Assembly: GCA_029239755.1 (NCBI GenBank)
Contig: JARBUI010000017.1
Span: 1 to 64,000 of the forward strand
DNA from: Clostridia bacterium
GTDB lineage: Bacteria > Bacillota > Clostridia > Lachnospirales > Cellulosilyticaceae
Direction: 5' to 3'
DNA: 64,000 bases
Positions 1 to 8,945 of the stretch are shown piece after piece. The translations under genes were made by a program, and so were the position numbers. The stretch's first letter is position 1. Each line of letters starts with the position of its first letter. The notes under the pieces were generated by a model that saw only the letters and a program-made list of their open reading frames with translations, made no database searches and was not told the origin of the DNA.

Positions 1-95
1 GGACACACCCGTTCCCATACCGAACACGCAGGTTAAGACCTAGTCGGCCGATGGTACTTGCTTGGAGACGAGCCGGGAGAGTAGGTGGCTGCCAA
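1..95 (+). rRNA. rrf: 5S ribosomal RNA, 3' part (truncated by window start)
   Basis: The first ~95 bases carry the conserved 5S core (CCCGTTCCCATACCGAACAC) and the conserved 3' part ending GTAGGTGGCTGCCAA. About 20 bases of the 5' end lie outside the window. The tRNA gene starts nine bases later, so this is the distal end of an rRNA operon. Confidence 0.93.
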
Positions 96-103
96 ATTAA
101 TAT

Positions 104-187
104 GCCCGAGTGGCGGAACTGGCAGACGCACAGGACTTAAAATCCTGCGAGCTAACCCTCGTACCGGTTCGATTCCGGTTTCGGGCA
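104..187 (+). tRNA. tRNA-Leu (anticodon UAA)
   Basis: A class II tRNA folds here. The acceptor stem GCCCGAG pairs with TTCGGGC (one G-U) and is followed by discriminator A at 187. The anticodon stem CAGGA/TCCTG encloses loop CTTAAAA with anticodon TAA at 138-140. A long variable arm (CGAG..CTCG) and a T-arm ACCGG-TTCGATT-CCGGT follow. CCA is not encoded. It sits just after the 5S rRNA and before a terminator, so it is probably processed from the rRNA operon transcript. Confidence 0.96.
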
Positions 188-189
188 TA

Positions 190-226
190 AAAGACTACAA
201 ACTATAACAGTTTGTAGTCTTTTTGT
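190..226 (+). terminator. Terminator of the rRNA/tRNA operon
   Basis: An inverted repeat AAGACTACAAACT..AGTTTGTAGTCTT with a short loop (ATAAC) is followed by a T-run. It lies right after tRNA-Leu and is the likely end of the rRNA operon transcript. Confidence 0.88.
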
Positions 227-329
227 CGTGTAGATTTATGTTTCAAGATAACTCTTCGGTATATTGCACTAACTATTATGCAATTAAATAGGAATAGTTT
301 TAAAATTACATAAATGTCTTATAGTGCTA

Positions 330-358
330 TTGACTAATAAGTCAAAGGATAATATAAT
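330..358 (+). promoter_or_regulatory. Promoter of the TetR-family gene
   Basis: TTGACT (330-335) and TATAAT (353-358) are separated by 17 bases, a near-consensus vegetative promoter. The -35 hexamer lies inside the first copy of the TGACTAATAAGTCA element, which points to control by a repressor. Confidence 0.75.
331..344. promoter_or_regulatory. Operator copy 1 (TGACTAATAAGTCA)
   Basis: A dyad with arms TGACT/AGTCA around AATA. It overlaps the -35 hexamer of the promoter upstream of the TetR-family gene. An identical copy starts 34 bases downstream. Binding by the adjacent regulator is inferred from position and symmetry. Confidence 0.7.
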
Positions 359-363
359 GATAC

Positions 364-379
364 CTGACTAATAAGTCAG
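364..379. promoter_or_regulatory. Operator copy 2 (CTGACTAATAAGTCAG)
   Basis: Second identical 14-bp dyad, here extended to 16 bp by a C/G pair. It lies just downstream of the -10 hexamer, around the expected transcription start. The two copies therefore bracket the promoter core, a common layout for autorepression by TetR-family proteins. Confidence 0.7.
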
Positions 380-433
380 AGTGGTAAATTTAGGGAGTGA
401 ATTTAAAAATAATGATTAAAGGTGATTAAATAT

Positions 434-1075
434 ATGACTAGTAAGTTTTTAAATCTAGACGATAAAAAACAAAAGCTCATACTTGATGCGGCAATAAAGG
501 AATTCGGCAATGAGGGCTATGAGAAGGCTTCAACCGACACAATTGCTAATAGTGCAGGAATATCAAAAGGAAGTTTATTTAATTATTTTACTAATAAATT
601 AAATCTTTATTTATATGTGCTTGAACATGTTATTGTAGCTATTAATAATGAGGTGCTTGAAGAAATTAGTAAAATAGACGATCAGGATTTTTATGATAGG
701 TTGAAGAAAATATCTCTTATTAAACATAAAAGTTTTATGAAATATCCATTAGAAAATAGGATTATTCAAAGTTTTTTTATTTCTCCGCCTAAGAGTACTG
801 ATGAATCACTTGATAAATTTAAAAAATATTATGAACCAGATCCTCAGATTATAAAAGATTATTTAATAAAATATTTAGATGAAAGTAAATTAAGAGATGG
901 CATTACTAAGGAAGATGCACTTTTTATCACATATACTTTGTTTGAAGGATTAATAAAAAGGCAGACTGAACTTAATAGTATTACATCTGGTAATAAGCCT
1001 TTGGGGGCAGATGAAGCCATAGTTGATTTTGATAAATATATTGAAGTATTAAAATATGGAGTTTATAAAGAATAA
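434..1075 (+). CDS. TetR/AcrR-family transcriptional regulator
   Basis: A 213-residue DNA-binding repressor of the TetR family. The N-terminal helix-turn-helix spans about residues 33-52 (TIANSAGISKGSLFNYF), and the helical C-terminal part should bind a ligand. The ORF track starts at a GTG at 422. I prefer ATG 434, because AAAGGTGA sits about eight bases before it and overlaps the GTG. Two copies of TGACTAATAAGTCA flank its promoter, so it probably represses itself. The export cluster downstream on the same strand is the natural target, as in many TetR-efflux pairs. No copy of the operator is seen in the 223-base gap before that cluster, so control may be by read-through or indirect. The ligand is unknown. 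Confidence 0.9.
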   Translation: MTSKFLNLDDKKQKLILDAAIKEFGNEGYEKASTDTIANSAGISKGSLFNYFTNKLNLYLYVLEHVIVAINNEVLEEISKIDDQDFYDRLKKISLIKHKSFMKYPLENRIIQSFFISPPKSTDESLDKFKKYYEPDPQIIKDYLIKYLDESKLRDGITKEDALFITYTLFEGLIKRQTELNSITSGNKPLGADEAIVDFDKYIEVLKYGVYKE

Positions 1076-1298
1076 TACAATATATAAATTTTCTATTAAA
1101 TTTATATTTACAATAAATAAAATTTTTTTCTAACAAAACAAACAAATGATATATCAATAGAGGTAGTTTACGCTACTTATATTATGAAGGCAGAGATCGT
1201 ATCTTCCGCTAAAAATAGTTAAAATGAATAATGGTTTTAGGAAATGACGAGGGATGAAAAAAATAAATAAATGTTGATACAAAAATGAGGAGGGCATT

Positions 1299-2747
1299 AT
1301 GAAGAATAAAAAGATCTGGATAGGAATTATAGTTGTAATTATCATCGTAGCATTCATAGGAGTAGCACTTTCAAAAAGGCCAAAGACAGAAGATAAGATA
1401 GGGGGATTCAAAAATGGTCCTCGTGTAAAAGTAGAGTTAGTTAAAAAGGATGATATACAAACTAAAATTTCCTCAAGTGGGAAGTTAGAAGCAAAAGATA
1501 CTCAAACTATATATGGAGAAACTGCTAATAAAATAGTTACAATACATAAAAAAGTAGGAGATACGGTTAAAAAAGGGGATATACTCCTTACCTTAGATAA
1601 AGATACAGAAGAAAGAACACAAAAACAGTTAGAAGCTCTAGAAGTTCAGCTTAAGACAGCTGAAGATGCACTTAATCAGCTTATAACTGGGGGGTCAAGA
1701 CAAGAAATACTAAATGCACAAAGTGGGGTTGTTCAAGCTCAAAAAGCGAAGCAAGATGCAGCAGACTTATTGTCTACGCAAAAAACGAATCTTGACAACT
1801 TAAAAAGAGATTTAAAAAATCAGAAGCTAGAATACGAGGTACAATCACAATTGTTTAGTGAAGGACTCGCTTCTCAAAAAGAGATAGATGATGCTAAAAC
1901 TGCGCTTACTAATTTAGAACAAAAAGTAGAAAGCACGGAGACGGCTATTGAATCTGCTAATAAGTCTATAGAGGCTGCCAGTCTCCAGCAACAAACAGCA
2001 GAATATACACTAGGTGTTTTACTTAATCAAATACAAGATCCAAATAGAAAGCAAAGTATCGGCATGAAGCAATCAGAAGTTAAGAATCTACAGACACAAA
2101 TTTTTAATGCAAAGAATGATTTGAAAAAATCAGGAGTAGTTATTACAGCACCTATCGATGGCGTTATTATTGAGGCACCAAAACAAGAGGGAATGCCTAT
2201 TACACCAGGGGCTGCGCTTATAACAATTGTAGATCCAAGCAAACTTATTATAAATTGCGATGTTTCTCCTTACTATGCAGCAGATTTAAAAGTAGGGCTG
2301 GATTCCAAAATTAAGTACACAGGCTCAAAAACTATAGAAGTAAATGGCAAAATAACCAAGGTATCTCCAGTTGCCATCGTAGAACAAGCAGCTTCTGATA
2401 AAACAGGAAGTAATGCAAGCATTCCAGTTGAAATAGAAGTTTCAGAACCAGGCAATATTATTAAACCAGGTTTTTCAGTAGATGTTAAAATCATTACTGA
2501 AACAAGATCAGGAGTATGTATTATTCCTTTATTAGCGACAATCGAGGATGATGATAATGATACATATGTCTATGTAGTAAAAGAAGACGGATCGCTTGAA
2601 AAAAGAGCAGTCATTCAAGGTCTTAATAATGGGTTATACGTAGAAGTTGAAAACCTAAAAGAAAATGAAATGGTAGTAGCTAATCCAACAGAATTTTTAA
2701 AAGAAGGTATGAAGGTTTCATACGAAAAACCAGGTGATGTAAAGTGA
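1299..2747 (+). CDS. HlyD/MacA-like membrane-fusion (adaptor) protein
   Basis: A 482-residue adaptor subunit of a MacAB-type ABC exporter. An N-terminal membrane anchor spans about residues 6-24. A first lipoyl half lies around residues 73-102 (KVGDTVKKGDILLTLD), followed by a long Gln/Lys/Glu-rich coiled-coil region (about 105-270). The second lipoyl half (ITAPIDGVI) and a beta-barrel region come next. A strong GAGGAGG ribosome-binding site precedes ATG 1299. The last codon overlaps the GTG start of the ATPase gene, so the two are translationally coupled. In a Gram-positive cell it would extend from the membrane toward the wall. The substrate (drug, peptide or lipid) cannot be told from sequence. 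Confidence 0.88.
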   Translation: MKNKKIWIGIIVVIIIVAFIGVALSKRPKTEDKIGGFKNGPRVKVELVKKDDIQTKISSSGKLEAKDTQTIYGETANKIVTIHKKVGDTVKKGDILLTLDKDTEERTQKQLEALEVQLKTAEDALNQLITGGSRQEILNAQSGVVQAQKAKQDAADLLSTQKTNLDNLKRDLKNQKLEYEVQSQLFSEGLASQKEIDDAKTALTNLEQKVESTETAIESANKSIEAASLQQQTAEYTLGVLLNQIQDPNRKQSIGMKQSEVKNLQTQIFNAKNDLKKSGVVITAPIDGVIIEAPKQEGMPITPGAALITIVDPSKLIINCDVSPYYAADLKVGLDSKIKYTGSKTIEVNGKITKVSPVAIVEQAASDKTGSNASIPVEIEVSEPGNIIKPGFSVDVKIITETRSGVCIIPLLATIEDDDNDTYVYVVKEDGSLEKRAVIQGLNNGLYVEVENLKENEMVVANPTEFLKEGMKVSYEKPGDVK

Positions 2748-3436
2748 TAGATATACAAAATGTGAATAAAATATATCGCAATGGGAAGCTTGAACTACAG
2801 GCATTATTTAATATTAACTTTAAGGTAGAACAGGAAGAATTTGTTTCTATTATGGGGGCTTCAGGATCAGGTAAGACAACATTTTTACATATACTAGGGT
2901 GTCTTGATCATGCAACGAGTGGGACCTATATCCTTGATGGCGTTAACGTATCAGAAATAAAAGATAAAGAATACGCAAAAATAAGAAATCAAAAGATAGG
3001 CTTTGTGTTTCAAGCATTTAATCTTTTGCCAAAACTTACAATAGTTGAAAATGTTGAGCTGCCCATGATGTATGGGGGAGTTAAGCCCAAAGAAAGAAGA
3101 GAAAGAGCGTTAGATGCACTTATCAGAGTTGGTCTTGGGAACAGAATTAAACATACTCCTAATGAAATTTCGGGGGGACAAAAACAAAGAGTTGCTATTG
3201 CAAGAGCTTTGGTGAATAATCCTTCTATTATTCTTGCTGATGAACCTACAGGGAACTTAGACAGCAAATCAAGTGTAGAAATAATGAATATTTTTCAAGG
3301 GCTTAATAATGAAGGGGTTACTATTGTTATGGTAACCCATGAGCCTGATATAGCAGAATACACAAAAAGGAAAGTAGTTTTTAGAGATGGGATCATTATA
3401 GAGGATACACCTATCATGAATAGGCGAGGTGTATAA
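2744..3436 (+). CDS. ABC transporter ATP-binding protein, MacB/LolD type
   Basis: A 230-residue nucleotide-binding subunit that powers the adjoining permeases. Walker A is GASGSGKTT (residues 38-46). The signature is ISGGQKQR and Walker B with its D-loop is [11 protein letters not shown], typical of the MacB/LolD/FtsE group. The gene starts with GTG at 2744, overlapping the adaptor stop codon by four bases. It ends two bases before the first permease. Unlike Gram-negative MacB, ATPase and permease are separate polypeptides here, the usual arrangement in Firmicutes. Confidence 0.93.
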   Translation: MIDIQNVNKIYRNGKLELQALFNINFKVEQEEFVSIMGASGSGKTTFLHILGCLDHATSGTYILDGVNVSEIKDKEYAKIRNQKIGFVFQAFNLLPKLTIVENVELPMMYGGVKPKERRERALDALIRVGLGNRIKHTPNEISGGQKQRVAIARALVNNPSIILADEPTGNLDSKSSVEIMNIFQGLNNEGVTIVMVTHEPDIAEYTKRKVVFRDGIIIEDTPIMNRRGV

Positions 3437-3438
3437 AT

Positions 3439-4659
3439 ATGAATTTAGGAGAAAGTATAAAGCTCGGTTTTAAACAATTACTTAGCAATAAGGGACGAAC
3501 ATTTCTTACGATGCTTGGGATGTTTATTGGTGTAGGTGCCGTTATTATGATTTTATCATTAGGGGCAGGGTTTAAAGAGTATACAAAGACTTTTTACAGT
3601 GATATAGGTCTTGGTGCTTTTCAAGTAAATTGTAAGGATCAGTCCTCACACTTACTCTTAACAGCAGACGATTTTGAAGTGATTAAGGCTATGCCGGAGA
3701 TCCAGACGGTTATGGGGAGTTTATATGAAAAGGGAAGTGTTTACAATAAAAAGGGTGAGACAAAAGATATTTCTTTATTTGCCTCTGAAGCAGAATATTT
3801 CACTTCTGTAGAAAAATTAGAACTGCTAGCAGGAAGAGTTTATACAGAGAAAGACAGCCAGACGGCAGCTAAGGTAGCAGTGATACCTGATATCTATGCA
3901 AAACTTATTTTAAGGCAAACAAATTACAAGAGTGCTATTGGAGATAGCATTGAAGTTACTGTAGGTGACAAAACCGAAGCATTCGAAATTATCGGTGTGT
4001 ACAATAGTAAAATGCCAAAAAATGCATCGCAAAAGTTTCTAGAACGTGCTCTCTCTCAGGCGCCTTTATACATACCTATTACCACATTAGATATTATTAC
4101 AACCTCAGAAGGTAAGGTTTCAAGCGCGTATGGAGGGATAAAAGATGGATTTGACCCTAAGGAAATAACCAATCAAGTAAGGCTGCTTTTAAATAGGAGA
4201 CATTCACAAAAAGATAATTATAATGTAACAAGTGCAGCAGATCTTATAGAGACAGCTAATAAGATGATGAATATGATTACTTTATTCATAAGTGCTGTGG
4301 CAGGTATATCACTTGTTGTAGGCGGCGTAGGAATTATGAATATTATGCTTGTAACTGTTAAGGAGAGGACTCGTGAGATAGGGATCAGAAAAGCTCTTGG
4401 GGCCACAAATAAAGTTATTCTAAGGCAGTTTCTTATTGAAGCACTTATCCTAACCATTATTGCAGGAACAATTGGAATGTTGATTGGCTACATTGGATCG
4501 ATAGTCGTTGGAGGGATGTATAATATAGAGGCTAAGCTGACATTTGGTATGATACTTTTCTCAGTTGGTACATCAACAGCTATAGGATTATTGTTTGGTG
4601 TTTACCCAGCGTACCAAGCAGCAAGACTTGAACCAGTAGAATCGTTAAGGGACGAATAA
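3439..4659 (+). CDS. MacB/FtsX-family ABC permease, first copy
   Basis: A 406-residue permease with one N-terminal membrane helix (about residues 22-45). A large extracytoplasmic MacB-type domain follows, then a C-terminal FtsX domain with three helices. The family motif [27 protein letters not shown] is clear. A very similar permease follows 15 bases later. MacB works as a dimer, so the two different permeases may form a heterodimer with the shared ATPase. The order adaptor-ATPase-permease-permease-TolC-like marks one operon. Confidence 0.92.
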   Translation: [406 protein letters not shown]

Positions 4660-4674
4660 AGGAGAGGATATGGC

Positions 4675-5877
4675 ATGAATGAGACAATTAAAAGTGCACT
4701 TAGTCAGCTTAAAAGTAATAAACTAAGAACTTTCCTTACAATGTTAGGCATGTTTATAGGCATAGGTGCTGTTATTATTATATTAAGTGTTGGTGAAGGG
4801 GTTAAGGGCTATTTTGATGATGAATTTTCTCAGCTTGGAAAAGGCACTATAGAAATTAAAACAACAGAATCCACCCGTGAGAGCATGATAACGGTAGAAG
4901 ATTTAGAAGTTCTTAAAGAAATTCCTGAAGTAAAGACAGCTATGAATTTTCATGATGGTTATTATGCTAGTGCCAGGGATTATAAAAAAAATATTAAAGA
5001 TGCAATGCTTTTTGGAATGACCCATAATGTAAACGAAATTAGGTCTTTTAAAATTTTGGCAGGAAGAATGATTTCAGAAGCTGATGTAGGGCTTCAAAAT
5101 AATGTCGTTGTTGTAGATGAAAACTTTTCTCGAATTATGTATAATAGAAGCAATCCTAACTATGCTATAGGGAAAACGTTCGATGTTAATATAAGCGGAG
5201 AGCCACAATCGTTTGAGGTTATAGGAATTGTTAAAAGTACAGTGCCTTCTTTTGTGCCTGTAGATATGATTCCCCTCATTCTTTACTTGCCTTTTTCAAC
5301 AGTAGATAGGATAGCGGCTTATGGTGATGGAAGAAGCTATACGAGTTATGTAGTAATTAAAGATGAGTATAATGCTAATGATTATACTTATCCTATCGAG
5401 CGCATACTTGAGAAAAGACATGGGAAAAAGGACATTTATAATGTTTCAACTTTAACATCACAAGTGGATCAAATCAATAATATTATTAATACACTCAATA
5501 TATTTGTAAGCCTTGTAGCAGCGGTATCCTTGCTTGTAGGAGGGATAGGGATCATGAATATCATGCTCGTAACGGTAAGGGAGAGAACAAGAGAAATAGG
5601 TATAAGAAAAGCATTGGGAGCGACAGATAAACAAATACTGAGTCAATTTTTAATAGAAGCACTCATTCTTACAGTCATAGGCGGCATAATTGGAATGATT
5701 ATCGGTTATTTAGGTGGCATATTAATAGGCAGCCTTATTACAGTAACAGCAAGAATGACATTAGGGATGGTTATTTTTTCAGTAGGTACATCAAGTATTA
5801 TAGGACTTGTATTTGGTGTTTATCCAGCCTATAAAGCAGCTAAATTAGACCCTATAGAAGCGTTAAGATATGAATAA
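4675..5877 (+). CDS. MacB/FtsX-family ABC permease, second copy
   Basis: A 400-residue paralogue of the preceding permease, with the same N-terminal helix, large outside domain and C-terminal FtsX domain ([26 protein letters not shown]). The ends of the two proteins are nearly identical and the outside domains much less so. This fits gene duplication followed by divergence of the part that meets substrate or adaptor. A clear GGAGAGGA-type site precedes ATG 4675. It probably pairs with the first permease. Confidence 0.92.
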   Translation: [400 protein letters not shown]

Positions 5878-5889
5878 AGGAGTGATAAC

Positions 5890-6942
5890 ATGAAAGTAAA
5901 AGCTTATTTAATTAAGGTCGTTGCTGCGGTAGTAAGTGTAATCTCATTATCAGCTATGCCTGTATATGCAGCAGATCAAAAACCTGTTCTTAAGATAGAA
6001 GACGCAATAAAGGCTGCCATTACTTATAGTACTCAAATTTCTATTAATAGTAACCAATATGATGCATTAAAAGAGCAAATAAAGCTTAATGATTCTGCTA
6101 CTTATCATGAATATCAAAGTATTTATTTGCAAAAAGCACAGAATGAACAACAAAAACAGATGATAGAAGATCAGATAGCAAATGATATTACCAATAAGTA
6201 TAATACAATTATCATATTGCAAAAGGAAATACAATTGATTAATAAAAATATAGAAATTAGTACAAAAGAACTTAAACAAATGGAGATTAAAAATAAAAAG
6301 GGCCTAGTTAATCCTATAAGTTATCAAAGTAAAGAGATCGATGTTATAAATCTTAAGTCGAGCAAAACATCTAAAGAAGAAGAACTCAAAAATGCTCAGG
6401 CATACTTTAAGATTATTACGGGAAAAGATATAACGCAGTACAGCTTAGATGAAAATATTAAATATGAATCTTTTAGAATAAAAGGTTTAGTAGAAGGATA
6501 TGCTAGCAGTAAGGTTGACACTTATCTTAAATATGATAAAGAGCTTGCCAAACTAAAAGAAGATAATCTTCTTACTGATGGAGATGCTCCTATATTCTTG
6601 GCTACCTATCTTACGAAGAAAAGTGCTGCAGAGGCTGAAACACTCACTTTAGAAGACAAGCAGAAAAATTTAAAACAATCATTAATAACGAACTATTCGT
6701 CCCTTATTAGTTTAGAAGAAAAAATAAATAGTTTACAATTGCAATTTGATATTTTAGATAAGAAGACTAAGTCAGCAGCCCTTCGATATAAAGCAGGGAT
6801 GATAAATGTAATAGAATATGATAAACAAGTAGTGATTAAGCAGGAACTAGAGCTAGAAAAGTTAAGGTCAATTAATACTTATAATAGTTTAAAAGAAAGC
6901 ATTCAAAAACCGTGGGTGAGTAATTTATCAAGCATGAATTGA
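5890..6942 (+). CDS. TolC-like (outer membrane efflux family) secreted protein
   Basis: A 350-residue protein with a signal peptide (cleavage probably after PVYAA, about residue 28). Long, charged alpha-helical stretches resemble the helical hairpins of TolC-family proteins. The C-terminal SAALRYKAGMINVIEYDKQ resembles the repeat found in OEP domains (RY..G...V.....). It is shorter than Gram-negative TolC (about 430-490 residues). TolC-like proteins occur in Clostridia without a conventional outer membrane, and their role there is unclear. As last gene of the MacAB-like operon (GGAGTG site, 12-base gap, terminator after it) it may extend the adaptor through the wall. Confidence 0.65.
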   Translation: MKVKAYLIKVVAAVVSVISLSAMPVYAADQKPVLKIEDAIKAAITYSTQISINSNQYDALKEQIKLNDSATYHEYQSIYLQKAQNEQQKQMIEDQIANDITNKYNTIIILQKEIQLINKNIEISTKELKQMEIKNKKGLVNPISYQSKEIDVINLKSSKTSKEEELKNAQAYFKIITGKDITQYSLDENIKYESFRIKGLVEGYASSKVDTYLKYDKELAKLKEDNLLTDGDAPIFLATYLTKKSAAEAETLTLEDKQKNLKQSLITNYSSLISLEEKINSLQLQFDILDKKTKSAALRYKAGMINVIEYDKQVVIKQELELEKLRSINTYNSLKESIQKPWVSNLSSMN

Positions 6943-6963
6943 AGTGAGGAAGGGTAGACAAAT

Positions 6964-7003
6964 AAAAAGAAGGCTTATAAGTTTATAGGACCTTCTTTTT
7001 TAT
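6964..7003 (+). terminator. Terminator of the MacAB-like operon
   Basis: AAAAAGAAGG pairs with CCTTCTTTTT around a 17-base loop, followed by TATTT. It lies 20 bases after the TolC-like gene. Confidence 0.75.
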
Positions 7004-7222
7004 TTGGCGAAATATTTCATGGTGTATACCTAAATCTTTATATATACATAAATACCTCATTGTTAGAATAGATAGAAGTTATATACTTAGCCTTAATATG
7101 TTAAATAAGTAATAGGCTTAAACATTATGGTAGTATCGATGCATAATAGATATATATGGTTAACATGTAGAAGAAAGACTAAACTAATTACTTTATTAAA
7201 TTAAATTTTCTGTATAATCTTA

Positions 7223-7251
7223 TTGACGATTAGCCTATTAGTAGGTATAAT
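7223..7251 (+). promoter_or_regulatory. Promoter of the cupin regulator-potABCD operon
   Basis: TTGACG (7223-7228) and TATAAT (7246-7251) lie 17 bases apart, 78 bases before the start codon. The rest of the 386-base gap from 6943 holds the upstream terminator and AT-rich sequence in which I see no further gene. Confidence 0.7.
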
Positions 7252-7328
7252 TTTTAAGGTAAAGTTTAATAATAGTAAACAAAAAGTTTATATAATATAG
7301 AAATAATATAAAAAGGGAGTTAGAGTGT

Positions 7329-7868
7329 ATGGATATTGGTGCCAAAATTAATCAATTAAGAAAGAAAAATGGGCTGACTCAAGAAGAACTTGCTGATAGA
7401 TGTGAACTTTCAAAAGGATTTATTTCACAAGTAGAAAGAGGACTCACATCCCCATCTATTGCGACGTTAATTGATATATTAGAATGCTTAGGGACTAACT
7501 TAAAGGACTTTTTTAATGAGTCGAGTCAAGAGAAAATTGTTTTTACAAAGCAAGACGTATTTGAAAAAGAAGACAGAGAAGACGGAAATATGATTACTTG
7601 GTTAATTCCCAATGCTCAAAAAAATGATATGGAACCTATCCTTATCAATATAGAGCCAGGCGGAAAGTCTACTATAGATGCCCCTCATGAGGGAGAAGAA
7701 TTTGGCTATGTCATTGCAGGGAATATTTATGTGCATTTAGGGAACAAAAAGTTTAAGGCCAAAAAAGGTGATAGTTTTTACTTTAGGCCTACTAGTGATC
7801 ATTACTTGCAAAATCCAGGGAAAACAAAAGCAACAGTGCTTTGGGTTGCAACGCCACCAAGTTTTTAA
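7329..7868 (+). CDS. XRE-cupin regulator (PuuR-like) of the spermidine transporter
   Basis: A 179-residue protein with an N-terminal XRE helix-turn-helix (about residues 6-61, LTQEELADRCELSKGFISQVERG) and a C-terminal cupin domain (about 105-175). This architecture is shared with PuuR and other small-molecule sensors. It lies directly upstream of potABCD and in the same transcription unit (17-base gap). This regulator-pot order is common in Clostridia, so it probably senses polyamines and tunes uptake. GGGAGT precedes ATG 7329. The effector is inferred from context only. Confidence 0.85.
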   Translation: MDIGAKINQLRKKNGLTQEELADRCELSKGFISQVERGLTSPSIATLIDILECLGTNLKDFFNESSQEKIVFTKQDVFEKEDREDGNMITWLIPNAQKNDMEPILINIEPGGKSTIDAPHEGEEFGYVIAGNIYVHLGNKKFKAKKGDSFYFRPTSDHYLQNPGKTKATVLWVATPPSF

Positions 7869-7885
7869 AGGAGACATGATAGTAT

Positions 7886-8941
7886 ATGGAAAACAAAGAC
7901 ATACAGAAGAATTATATTATTGATTTAAAAAATATTAGTAAAACATTTGATGATACAGAAGTATTAAAAGATATCAGCATGTATATCAAGCGTAATGAAT
8001 TTCTAACCTTACTAGGGCCCAGCGGATGTGGTAAAACTACTCTGCTTCGTATTGTAGGTGGGTTTGAAGAGCCGAGCAGGGGAGAGGTATACTTTGAGGG
8101 AGAAAATATTATCAATCTCCCGCCTTATAAGAGAAGAATTAATACAGTATTTCAAAAGTATGCATTGTTCCCACATATGAATGTTGAAGATAATATAGCA
8201 TTTGGTTTACATATAAAAAAAATAGATAAGAAATTAATTAAAAAGAAAGTAAGTGAAATGTTAGAACTTGTTAACCTGAAAGGTTTTGAAAAAAGGTCAG
8301 TAGATTCATTAAGTGGTGGACAACAGCAAAGAATAGCTATTGCCAGAGCACTGATAAATGAGCCGGAAGTACTTCTGCTTGATGAGCCTCTTGGAGCACT
8401 TGACTTGAAGCTCAGAAAAGGCATGCAGCTTGAGCTTAAAAAAATTCAACAAAAAGTAGGGATTACTTTTATCTATGTGACCCACGACCAAGAGGAGGCA
8501 CTAACTATGTCAGATACCATTGCTGTAATGAATGAAGGAAGAGTACAGCAAATAGGATCGCCGGTTGATATTTACAATGAACCGAAAAATGCCTTTGTAG
8601 CTAATTTTATTGGGGAGAGTAATATTTTAGAGGGCAAAATGATAAGAGACTGCTTAGTGGTATTTCATAATACCCATTTTGAATGTGTTGATGGTGGCTT
8701 TGATGAGCAGGAATCTATTGATGTTGTAGTAAGACCCGAGGATATACAAATAGTTTCCCAAGAAGAAGGTATGCTAAAAGGCACAGTGGAATCTGTTACT
8801 TTTAAGGGGGTACATTATGAAATGCTTGTTAACACGGGAGAATTTCTATGGACTATTCATTCTACTGCCATGTCATACATAGGGCAAGTGGTAGGTTTAA
8901 TTATTACGCCTGCAGATATTCATATTATGAAAAGGAGATAA
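7886..8941 (+). CDS. potA: Spermidine/putrescine ABC transporter ATPase PotA
   Basis: A 351-residue ATPase energising polyamine import. Walker A is GPSGCGKTT (residues 44-52), the signature LSGGQQQR and Walker [12 protein letters not shown]. After the ATPase core (about 240 residues) comes a TOBE-type regulatory domain, which marks the PotA/MalK class of importers. It is followed four bases later by potB. The operon contains all four transporter components in the classic order. Confidence 0.94.
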   Translation: MENKDIQKNYIIDLKNISKTFDDTEVLKDISMYIKRNEFLTLLGPSGCGKTTLLRIVGGFEEPSRGEVYFEGENIINLPPYKRRINTVFQKYALFPHMNVEDNIAFGLHIKKIDKKLIKKKVSEMLELVNLKGFEKRSVDSLSGGQQQRIAIARALINEPEVLLLDEPLGALDLKLRKGMQLELKKIQQKVGITFIYVTHDQEEALTMSDTIAVMNEGRVQQIGSPVDIYNEPKNAFVANFIGESNILEGKMIRDCLVVFHNTHFECVDGGFDEQESIDVVVRPEDIQIVSQEEGMLKGTVESVTFKGVHYEMLVNTGEFLWTIHSTAMSYIGQVVGLIITPADIHIMKRR

Positions 8942-8945
8942 CTGT

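Noticed and set aside
7019-7222. Possible small gene in the gap before the cupin regulator
   Set aside because: Frames are short and interrupted, and I see no ribosome-binding site with a plausible start.
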